Assembly: GCA_964643615.1 (NCBI GenBank)
Contig: CAZXTR010000040.1
Coordinates: forward strand, 1 to 7,822
DNA: 7,822 bases
Source of the DNA: CAZXTR01 sp964643615
GTDB lineage: Bacteria > Pseudomonadota > Alphaproteobacteria > CAAHEQ01 > UBA3637
Direction of reading: 5' to 3'
Part shown: positions 1 to 7,005 of the stretch, piece after piece
How positions within the stretch are numbered: the stretch's first letter is position 1
Layout: the number at the start of each line of letters is the position of its first letter
The notes under the pieces: model-generated
The model's database searches: none
The model's input: only the letters and a program-made list of their open reading frames with translations
Told to the model about the DNA's origin: nothing
Position numbers and translations under genes: made by a program

Positions 1-2752
1 AAGGCAATAATTGCAACAATTTATGAATAAAAATACCACGTTTTAATGCTTGCTTGTTTTTAATAGGAGAGAATAAAGCGGGCTCTTCAATTTCTGGTTT
101 AGAGGGAACCAACGGCTTGGAAGGAACTGGTTCTTGTGGAGCAGAGATATTAAACCAATCAGGTAAATATTCATAATGTACAGAATATTTTTCTTGTTTT
201 AAATCTTCTTTCACTGTTTTTTCTTGACTACAAGCCCAAATTGTTTTGGCGTCTTTTTGATAATTAGGCAAACTAGAAGCAACTAGATCATACCAATTCC
301 CATCTAAAGAAGCTTTCCCATTTTCGTATCCACAAATATAAAGCCTATCTTTGGCTCGCGTTAAAGCAACATATAATAATCTATTATATTCTTTTTCTTC
401 TAATGACTTATATGAATTAATGAATGTTTCACACGAATATGGTATAAGTGCTTTTTTCGTTAACCAAATAGGAATATCATCAACCCATATTAAAGACGGA
501 GAATGGTTTGGCTTTCTACAAGTATCAGGAAGAAAAACAATCGGAGATTGCAAGCCTTTTGAAGCGTGGACGGTCATAATTCGTACAGCTTGAATGTTAT
601 TTTGATCTAAATCGCGTTTAATTTCGACCTTTCCAGACTTAACCCACTTTAAAAATCCTTGCAAAGAAGGTTGATGTGCTTGTTCATATTGTAAAGCTAA
701 ATTCAAAAATTCATCTAGAGCATCATTAGCTTCTGAGCCTAAATGTTTTAAAAAGGCTGTTCTAATCCCGAAAGACCCCAAAATCACATTATACAATTCA
801 AAAGGATTCATTGTATCTAAAAAGTTCAACCATTCGGATAATTTCTCGTACAGTTGAGGAAAATGAGTTTTTAAACTATCCCACAAACTACCCTTACGAT
901 GATAAGCGACTTGAAATAAATCTTCTTCTGATAAATTACAAATCGGACTTTTCAATATTTCTGCCAAAGCCAAATCATCTGAAGGTAACAACAAAAAAGC
1001 TCCTAAAGAAATTAAGTCCATAACGGCAATATGCTCAGTTAAAACTAATCTATCGACACCTGCAACTGGAATTTTTAATTCTTTCAACGCTCGTGCCAAA
1101 TCGTTTACAAATACATTGCGCCGTTGCACCAAAATCATAATATCTCCAGCTTCGATAGGTCGATTTTGAGAAAGCAACATTTCTTTTTTTTGAAGCATTT
1201 CTTTGATATGAGATGCAATTTGTTGAGCAAGCTTTATTGAAGTCCCTACAGAAGTATTTTGTAATACAGGAAGTTTCCAAATATCTTTAGCGGTTTCTTT
1301 TTTTTCATAACGAGCTAATGGCCACACTTCAACCAAACCAGCTTCTTGAGTACGAGCAGGGCGATGAACAGCTTCTTCATTTTTTTGCAAAACACCATTA
1401 ACCGCACGAGGGTTAGACAAAGTTAAATTCACTAAATCAAGTACTGCTTGTGTTGAACGAAAAGAAATGTTCAAAGCAATATCACAAAAATCATTTTTAG
1501 AAGATTCTATTTTTTCTTTAAAGAAAGTCTTCATTTTTTCGAATTCATCAGGATCGGCGCCTTGAAAACTGTAAATAGACTGTTTTTTATCTCCAACAAC
1601 AAAAAGCGTTCTAATAATATCGCTTTTACTTTCTCCACTAAAAAAATCCTCGGATAATTGACGTATAATAGTCCATTGTTCGGGGCTTGTATCTTGAGCT
1701 TCATCTAATAAAATATGGTCAATTCCGCCATCCAGTTTATACAAAACCCACTCAGACATATTCGACTGGACTAACAATTGTCGTGTTTGCAAAATTAAAT
1801 CATCATAATCCAAAACGCCTGATTTGCTTTTCAATTTTTCATAAGAAGAAAGAACGGCTAACCCTATTTCCAAAAAAGCAGTTGTTAATTTGGCTAATTG
1901 AAGAGCTTTGATTTTATCTAAAACATATAATAACTTTTCGGCAATATCAATTTCTTCAGGTTTTAATTTTTTGCGAATTTCATTTTTTTGAGTCAGATAA
2001 TAATTTTGAAAAGCTTCAAAGTCTGTTCCTTCATAAATAGTGTGTACTAAGGATTCTTTTGTATCAAAAGGAGATACATTTAAAACTCGATGAATTGTTT
2101 CAATCAATTGTTTCGAACTTTTGTGTTTTTCTAAAAGCCGTTTAAAATTATCTCTTTGATCATCAAAAGAACACATTAACTGCGCAAAAGTTTTTTCATT
2201 CACATAACAAGAAATTAATTCCATTTGTTGATTAAAAGAAGATGATTTCAAAATTTCTTGAATAGCTCTTTGCATATATTGATGTGCATCTTTTTCATCA
2301 AGCACGTCAAAAGATGGTGACAATCCAGCTTCAATGGGAAAACGTTTTAACAGTTTTTCACAAAAGCTATGAATCGTCATGATTTTCATGCCACCCTTGA
2401 CTTCTAAAAAGCAAGCAAACAATTTTCGAGCACGAGGAATAAGATCTTTTTCAAAATCATCACCTTTCAAAGCAACCAATTGCGCTTTCAAAGAAGCATC
2501 GTCCAACAAAGCCCACTGACGTAAAATAAAAGAAAGCCGATTTGCCATTTCTACCGCTGCTGTTTTTGTAAAAGTCAAACAAAGAATCTTTTCCGGTGCG
2601 TAATTACAAAGCAATAAATTTAAAACCCTATCTGTCAAAACCTTTGTCTTCCCAGACCCCGCCGAAGCTGAAACCCAAGCCGAAACAAACGGATTGCTTG
2701 CCTTTCTTTGTATTTTATTCGCAATAGAAATGGCATCCAACGAACTTGTCAT
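1..2752 (-). CDS. addA: AddA helicase-nuclease subunit (3' part cut by window edge)
   Basis: Large subunit of the AddAB helicase-nuclease, which unwinds and resects double-strand breaks to load RecA. The frame is open without a stop for 917 codons from the ATG at 2750-2752 to the left edge. The superfamily 1 (UvrD/RecB) helicase motifs appear in order: Walker A ASAGSGKT (residues 29-36), MTIHSFC (125-131), Walker B DEAQDT (350-355), VVGDKKQSIYSFQGAD (385-400), ISFRST (429-434), MTVHASKG (726-733) and YVALTRAK (794-801). At 905-917 the sequence RGIFIHKLLQLLP matches the GxxxH motif (H910) that opens the RecB-family nuclease domain. The catalytic Asp and ExK/DxK residues would lie beyond the edge. 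From memory, alphaproteobacterial AddA proteins are about 1,150 residues, so roughly 200 are missing because of the window boundary, not because the gene is broken. The start overlaps the addB stop (ATGA) and has a strong Shine-Dalgarno inside addB, which suggests translational coupling and a 1:1 complex. Confidence 0.96.
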   Translation of the reverse strand, partial: MTSSLDAISIANKIQRKASNPFVSAWVSASAGSGKTKVLTDRVLNLLLCNYAPEKILCLTFTKTAAVEMANRLSFILRQWALLDDASLKAQLVALKGDDFEKDLIPRARKLFACFLEVKGGMKIMTIHSFCEKLLKRFPIEAGLSPSFDVLDEKDAHQYMQRAIQEILKSSSFNQQMELISCYVNEKTFAQLMCSFDDQRDNFKRLLEKHKSSKQLIETIHRVLNVSPFDTKESLVHTIYEGTDFEAFQNYYLTQKNEIRKKLKPEEIDIAEKLLYVLDKIKALQLAKLTTAFLEIGLAVLSSYEKLKSKSGVLDYDDLILQTRQLLVQSNMSEWVLYKLDGGIDHILLDEAQDTSPEQWTIIRQLSEDFFSGESKSDIIRTLFVVGDKKQSIYSFQGADPDEFEKMKTFFKEKIESSKNDFCDIALNISFRSTQAVLDLVNLTLSNPRAVNGVLQKNEEAVHRPARTQEAGLVEVWPLARYEKKETAKDIWKLPVLQNTSVGTSIKLAQQIASHIKEMLQKKEMLLSQNRPIEAGDIMILVQRRNVFVNDLARALKELKIPVAGVDRLVLTEHIAVMDLISLGAFLLLPSDDLALAEILKSPICNLSEEDLFQVAYHRKGSLWDSLKTHFPQLYEKLSEWLNFLDTMNPFELYNVILGSFGIRTAFLKHLGSEANDALDEFLNLALQYEQAHQPSLQGFLKWVKSGKVEIKRDLDQNNIQAVRIMTVHASKGLQSPIVFLPDTCRKPNHSPSLIWVDDIPIWLTKKALIPYSCETFINSYKSLEEKEYNRLLYVALTRAKDRLYICGYENGKASLDGNWYDLVASSLPNYQKDAKTIWACSQEKTVKEDLKQEKYSVHYEYLPDWFNISAPQEPVPSKPLVPSKPEIEEPALFSPIKNKQALKRGIFIHKLLQLLP

Positions 2753-5577
2753 AAATCATCATCCTCCTGCGCCGAGGTTATCCATTCTGGCAAACGTTCT
2801 AAATGTTCATAATCATTATAAATCAAATGTTTTGTAGAAGGACATGGGACATAAGGGGTCTCTTCATTTTCAAAAAGACTAATTAATCGACGAAGCCCTT
2901 CCATTGCTAAAGCGACCAATTCTTCTGACTTTTGTTGTGATTGTTTTGAACCAGCCACAGATTTAATTTGACCACCTCTTTCATCCCCAAGCAAGCTCCA
3001 ATAAGCCATATCATGAATCAACTTATCTTTCGTTTCTTGAATGTCTGCAAAACTATTTCCCTTTAATAGAGCACCTTCCAAAGGCAATTGTGGGGAAAAA
3101 CCACTTGCTACATCTTGAGAAGATGGTGGGGTTCCGGTTTTATAATCAATAATTTCTAAAGAATCATCTTTTAAAACATCAATTCTATCCGCTTTCCCCG
3201 TCAAGGTGAAAACGCCACCACTATCCAATTGAATTTGCATTTCGCCAGTTTTTTCCAAATAAGAAGTTTTAATATTATTTTGACGTTCTTTTTGTTGACA
3301 AATAAACCATTGTGCAACTCTTTTAAATTTAGGTTTCCAAAACGCAAGCGCCGCTCCAGTTAATGGAGATTGATCAAAAGCCTCATCTCCCATTTTTAAT
3401 AAAACATGGATATCTGTCCCCTGCGGAAAATCCGTTAAAAATTTTTCCAAAACATGGTGCACGAGAATTCCATAATCTTTTAAAGAAACATCTTCGTCTA
3501 AATCTTCCAACTTTCGAATACCTAATATAAAGCGGGCATAAATAGAGTAGGGGTCTTTCATCCATTCTTCAATTTTAGTAATTGATAATTTTTTAGGGCG
3601 AGCACTTAATGGAGGCTTCGGCATGGGACGTGACAATACTTTTTTGTCATCAATTGATTGAACAAAGGATACAATTTCTTCTTTTTCAGGCAACCATCGG
3701 ACATGAGAAGCTTCTAACAATGCTTGCAAACGAAGTATCCAACGTGAAGGCAAAGTCGGCGTCCCATCTTGTTTTTCAGATCGAGTTAAAATTACTTTAT
3801 CGTTCATCAATAAAGACGAAAAATCGTGCGCCATAATTCCAATTTTTTCTTCCAACAATGGTAATCCACAAGCTTGACGCATAGGACGACTTAACCATAA
3901 ATCAGACACAGGTAGTTCTGGCCAAGTTCCCTCATTAACACCGCCAATGATTACTTCGTCCGAATGTTGCAATCTAGCTTCAATGGGACCTAAAATAGAT
4001 AACCTTTGATTCATCCCATACAGAGGGCGTACAGTTTCTTGAGATAATAATTCTTTAAAAAATAAAGGATAATGCATAGGTTGTAGTGGAGGGATTTTAT
4101 CGGCAAAATCTTTGATTTCATTTAAAAATAGTGCCATTTTTTCACCTTCAGCTCCATGCCACAATCTTTCCTCCCCACTTCTATCTGCCGTTTTTGCAAG
4201 TTTTTCTGCAAGTTCAATATGTGCAAAAAACAATTCCGAAAATGAAACTTCCACATTTTCATATTCAAAAAAATGGAAAAAAGGACGCAAATCTGTTGAT
4301 AATGGCAATGAAAGAGGTGTTTGACTTTCTCTTGCTTGCTTTTCTACCTTTCTTATTTTTAACTTTAGTGTTCCAAGTTTTTCACCATCTTGCGCTAAAG
4401 GATGTTTTAATGCACTTAATAAAGCTGTTTCTGTTTTTTCTAATCCTGCTGTTGCTAATAATAACAAATAATTGCCAACAATAGTTTTTGACAAAGGAAT
4501 ACCTGCTGAATCATCTAATAAAACATTCCAACGTTTCATTTCACTCACCACACGTCTAGCTAAATTTCTATCAGGTGTCACAAGCATCGCCGTTTTTGAA
4601 GGAACTTCTAAAACGCGCCTTAATTCGCAAGCGATTGTAAAAGCTTCGTTCGAAGGTGTAGAGCATTGAATAAACCGAATTGAATCTATAGAACTTTTTT
4701 GAAAAACAGTTTCTCCTCGCCATTTATGTGTGTTTTGCGCAGGTTTCATACTTGCATTTATTAAATTTTGCCGATGTTGCCAGTCTTTTATTCCTAAAAC
4801 TGCAATATTTTTCCGATTTACATCCATTTTATTTAACAGTTTTTTTAATTGGAATTGGGGATGTGTTTCATCTACTGCATTCCAATCAGAATCATCCATT
4901 TCAATATCCAAATATGGTAAAATAACACGTCCAGATGGCATAAGACGCACAACATTTAAAAAATCTTCTGTACTTGGAAGTCCACCCATAAAGCCCACTA
5001 CAAAAACCGACATATCTGGAGGTGTTTTTAACCATTCTGCTGTTAATTTTTTTAAAACACGAATTTGTCTATCTGCTACATCTATTTGACGACGTTTAGA
5101 CAAAATTCTTGGCCATTGATTTTTAATAATATCCAAAAAACGTAAAGTTTCTTGCCAGTGTTGCGCCAAATTTTCGGGAACAACATTTTGCAAAACATCC
5201 AAAGGAATTTCATTTTGATAAAATTCATCCAACAATGAAGCTAATGCTACAGCCAATTGCAAGGATTTATCTGCCGAAAATTCTGTCATTTTTTGACATA
5301 ATTGCATCAACAGTAAAAGTCTTTCCATTGACGAAATAGCCTCTGGAATATCAGGAGCTAAAAAATCAATATCGTAAAGGGAAGTAATTTTTGGAAGCAA
5401 TAAAGTCCGTCCATTGCTTTCACGCAAAAACGCTTCACGCATTGATTTACAAGCACGGCGCGTAGGAAGAATTATAAGAAATTTTGAGATACCCCAATTT
5501 TTGCTCTCTTCTTCGCTTAAAATTTGTCGTGCGACCAAATCTACTAAAGACGATGAAGCGGGTATGGTATAAATCAT
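2749..5577 (-). CDS. addB: AddB, alphaproteobacterial-type helicase-nuclease subunit
   Basis: Partner of AddA in double-strand break resection; 942 residues, near the usual length of the alphaproteobacterial AddB type. The N-terminal half is a degenerate UvrD-like helicase fold: residues 6-11 (PASSSL) stand where a P-loop would be and there is no GKT. A conserved family segment, GPIEARLQHSDEVIIGGVNE, is at 530-549. The C-terminal RecB-family nuclease looks intact: GILVHHVLE (703-711, H707), GKADRID (794-800, with D797 as the expected metal ligand), IIDYKTG (809-815, with D811 and K813) and QLPLEGALL (830-838). The Fe-S cysteines of Bacillus AddB are absent: the first cysteine's place is taken by KDPYSIYA (674-681), as in other alphaproteobacterial AddB proteins I recall. 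The start is ATG, 1 bp after the kinase stop (TAAGATG), with only a weak AAGAGA purine stretch upstream, so it may depend on coupling. It overlaps addA by 4 bp. Confidence 0.96.
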   Translation of the reverse strand: MIYTIPASSSLVDLVARQILSEEESKNWGISKFLIILPTRRACKSMREAFLRESNGRTLLLPKITSLYDIDFLAPDIPEAISSMERLLLLMQLCQKMTEFSADKSLQLAVALASLLDEFYQNEIPLDVLQNVVPENLAQHWQETLRFLDIIKNQWPRILSKRRQIDVADRQIRVLKKLTAEWLKTPPDMSVFVVGFMGGLPSTEDFLNVVRLMPSGRVILPYLDIEMDDSDWNAVDETHPQFQLKKLLNKMDVNRKNIAVLGIKDWQHRQNLINASMKPAQNTHKWRGETVFQKSSIDSIRFIQCSTPSNEAFTIACELRRVLEVPSKTAMLVTPDRNLARRVVSEMKRWNVLLDDSAGIPLSKTIVGNYLLLLATAGLEKTETALLSALKHPLAQDGEKLGTLKLKIRKVEKQARESQTPLSLPLSTDLRPFFHFFEYENVEVSFSELFFAHIELAEKLAKTADRSGEERLWHGAEGEKMALFLNEIKDFADKIPPLQPMHYPLFFKELLSQETVRPLYGMNQRLSILGPIEARLQHSDEVIIGGVNEGTWPELPVSDLWLSRPMRQACGLPLLEEKIGIMAHDFSSLLMNDKVILTRSEKQDGTPTLPSRWILRLQALLEASHVRWLPEKEEIVSFVQSIDDKKVLSRPMPKPPLSARPKKLSITKIEEWMKDPYSIYARFILGIRKLEDLDEDVSLKDYGILVHHVLEKFLTDFPQGTDIHVLLKMGDEAFDQSPLTGAALAFWKPKFKRVAQWFICQQKERQNNIKTSYLEKTGEMQIQLDSGGVFTLTGKADRIDVLKDDSLEIIDYKTGTPPSSQDVASGFSPQLPLEGALLKGNSFADIQETKDKLIHDMAYWSLLGDERGGQIKSVAGSKQSQQKSEELVALAMEGLRRLISLFENEETPYVPCPSTKHLIYNDYEHLERLPEWITSAQEDDDL
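2763..2768 (-). promoter_or_regulatory. Ribosome binding site for addA
   Basis: A perfect AGGAGG lies inside the last codons of addB, 10 nt upstream of the ATG at 2750-2752. It supports this start for addA. Two nearer ATG triplets (at 2760-2762 and 2757-2759) are in another frame and are part of the addB aspartate codons. The addB stop overlaps the addA start as ATGA, so terminating ribosomes could also re-initiate. Confidence 0.8.
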
Positions 5578-5578
5578 C

Positions 5579-6559
5579 TTATTCTCTTAGCAAATTAGTA
5601 GGCATTTGACGCGACAACCAATCTTTTAATTCACTTAATATGGGTTCGTCTAAATGACTTTTCAACAAAGCACAAATATGTGGTAAATGTTTTAAATATA
5701 TAGGTTTTTTATCACGTAAAAAAGAACGAACAAAAAACCCCAAAACTCTCAAATGGCGCTTAACCCCTAAAATATGGTATGAACGGATGAAAGCATCTCT
5801 TTCTGACAAAGGAATATGTTTTAAGTAAGAATTAAACAATTCTTGACGCAAATCGACATTCATAGGACGTCTTGCATCTTCTAATAAAGCCACAACATCA
5901 TAAGCATATGGACCAACTCGGGCATCTTGAAAATCCAACAATCCACATTCCTGTATACCTTTTTTGTTAAGGCGCATTAAATTGTTAATGTGGAAATCCC
6001 ATAAAATTAAGCCTTTTTTTGTATCTAACGCTAAAGGAATAAGTTTGTCCCAAATATCAAAAAATTCATTTTTTAAAGCATCCGAAGTCGGTTTGTGTAA
6101 AACATAGGGCATAAACCAATCGACAAATACGGATAAATGCTCCATCATTTGCGGTTTTGCATAAGCTTGAATATTTTGGAAATCCTCCGATGGTACAGAT
6201 CTTAAATGCAATAAAACATCAACAGCAAGAATATATAAATCTCGTTCCAGTAATGGATTTTTTTCTAACAATGCCGCATAAGTATCATCTCCAAAATCTT
6301 CTAATAAAATCAATCCATATTCCAAATCTTTTGCATAAATCAGCGGAGCACTAAAGCCATTTTTAACTAAAATTTCATTCACTTCTACAAACTCATGTGG
6401 ATGCTCTGAAATCGGAGAATCCATTAAAATATAGCTTTTTTCCAACCCCTTAATACGAGCATAACGACGCCTTGACGCATCTTCTGTTAACCAATAAAAA
6501 GGCAATGTATCTAAATGTTGTTTTTTTAAAAATTCTTGAATGACAGGGGTGGTTTCCAT
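5579..6559 (-). CDS. amgK: AmgK-like aminoglycoside-phosphotransferase-fold sugar kinase
   Basis: A 326-residue protein of the APH/choline-kinase fold (COG3178 type). The best-studied member, AmgK, phosphorylates MurNAc and GlcNAc at C1 in the peptidoglycan recycling route of Pseudomonas and Caulobacter, which bypasses fosfomycin-sensitive synthesis. Visible motifs: TEDASRRRYARI (25-36) in the N-lobe, LILMDSP-type strand (IL at 44-45, MDSP 46-49), LLEDFGDD (85-92), catalytic loop LWDFHINNLM (186-195, with D188 and N193) and the metal-binding LLDFQDA (207-213, D209), followed by GPYAYDVVALLEDARR (216-231). It starts inside the end of tsaE (34-bp overlap) with a good Shine-Dalgarno (GAAAGGA, 7 nt before ATG); the next methionine (46) would remove the N-lobe. 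It ends 1 bp before addB. The usual MurU partner gene is not next to it, so the substrate is less certain. The family is firm; the AmgK function is inferred from homology and gene order. Confidence 0.75.
   Translation of the reverse strand: METTPVIQEFLKKQHLDTLPFYWLTEDASRRRYARIKGLEKSYILMDSPISEHPHEFVEVNEILVKNGFSAPLIYAKDLEYGLILLEDFGDDTYAALLEKNPLLERDLYILAVDVLLHLRSVPSEDFQNIQAYAKPQMMEHLSVFVDWFMPYVLHKPTSDALKNEFFDIWDKLIPLALDTKKGLILWDFHINNLMRLNKKGIQECGLLDFQDARVGPYAYDVVALLEDARRPMNVDLRQELFNSYLKHIPLSERDAFIRSYHILGVKRHLRVLGFFVRSFLRDKKPIYLKHLPHICALLKSHLDEPILSELKDWLSRQMPTNLLRE
6526..6559 (-). other. tsaE/kinase gene overlap with A6 tract
   Basis: The last 34 bases of tsaE are also the first of the kinase gene. 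The kinase ATG is preceded by five further A residues, making an A6 tract (6559-6564). In the tsaE frame this reads AAA AAA TGG. A one-base backward slip on the second AAA would place the next codon on the kinase ATG and make a TsaE-kinase fusion. Such bifunctional TsaE/phosphotransferase fusions are annotated in other Alphaproteobacteria. Whether any slippage happens here is unknown; simple overlap with re-initiation is the default reading. Confidence 0.4.
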
Positions 6560-7005
6560 TTTTTAATCCTTTCTTTCCACGATAGATCTTGCGAAGAAAA
6601 GCGAAAATAACGCTTTTCTCCAATAACCGATATATTAATATCAAGACGATGCGAATAAGGCAATATCTTGCCCATTTTTTCGGGCCATTCAATTAATGAG
6701 ACGCCCCCGATAAAAGCGTCTTCTATTCCCAGTTCATAAACATCTGTCGGTTTTTCTAATCGATACAAATCGAAATGAAAAATCGGAAATTTTGAACTGG
6801 AATAAGTTTGCAACAGTGTAAATGTAGGGCTTGGAATATCTTCTTTTGTTTGAGCTAAAAATTGTATAAAAAATCTTGAAAAGGCAGTCTTACCAACGCC
6901 CAAATCACCATACAAAGCCAAAATATCTTTTGGACAAACAATTAAAGATAAAGCGCGTGCAAGTTCGTCCGTTTCTTTCAATGATTGTACTTCAATGGTT
7001 AACAT
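6526..7005 (-). CDS. tsaE: TsaE, tRNA t6A37 threonylcarbamoyladenosine ATPase subunit
   Basis: A cytoplasmic P-loop ATPase that works with TsaB and TsaD to transfer threonylcarbamoyl to A37 of ANN-decoding tRNAs. It is 159 residues, a normal length for the family. Motifs: Walker A GDLGVGKT (33-40), SPTFTLLQTY (59-68), the family signature HFDLYRL (77-83), ELGIEDAF (91-98) and SLIEWPEK (103-110). The ATG at 7003-7005 directly follows the TAA of the SNase-like gene with no spacer; GGGGA 9 nt upstream serves as Shine-Dalgarno. The 3' end overlaps the kinase gene by 34 bp in another frame. The C-terminal tail after about residue 130 (basic, ending KPPLSFKNF) is less conserved. No catalytic residue I would expect is missing, and I am confident in the identity. 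Confidence 0.95.
   Translation of the reverse strand: MLTIEVQSLKETDELARALSLIVCPKDILALYGDLGVGKTAFSRFFIQFLAQTKEDIPSPTFTLLQTYSSSKFPIFHFDLYRLEKPTDVYELGIEDAFIGGVSLIEWPEKMGKILPYSHRLDINISVIGEKRYFRFSSQDLSWKERIKKWKPPLSFKNF
6567..6573 (-). promoter_or_regulatory. Ribosome binding site for the kinase gene
   Basis: GAAAGGA lies 7 nt upstream of the ATG at 6557-6559, within the coding part of tsaE. It supports independent initiation of the kinase at METTPV rather than a requirement for fusion with TsaE. Confidence 0.65.

Noticed and set aside
351..593. Plus-strand open frame of 80 codons
   Set aside because: It lies entirely antisense to addA, over the helicase motif V-VI region. It has no Shine-Dalgarno and no recognisable domain. 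The same applies to the other short open frames at 811-1023, 1050-1280 and 1687-1911.
4112..4484. Overlapping plus-strand open frames of 70 and 117 codons, one ending in a hydrophobic stretch
   Set aside because: These are antisense shadows of the addB middle region. The hydrophobic look comes from T-rich sequence opposite A-rich lysine/glutamate codons. The neighbours at 3609-3836, 4472-4669 and 4728-5089 are rejected on the same grounds.
5183..5260. Possible intrinsic terminators suggested by T-rich and A-rich runs, here and elsewhere
   Set aside because: The runs fall inside coding sequence of an AT-rich genome and I could not find a convincing GC-rich hairpin before any of them.
5990..6020. 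Kinase catalytic loop reading WDFHINN instead of the classical HGD/HRD pattern
   Set aside because: The essential spacing of Asp (188) and Asn (193) is kept, and alphaproteobacterial members of this family commonly have RDYH/RDFH-type loops without the leading His. It is not evidence of an inactive enzyme.
6450..6692. Minus-strand 80-codon frame overlapping tsaE and the kinase
   Set aside because: It is an alternative frame running through both real genes, with no motif. The two flanking genes account for the sequence fully.
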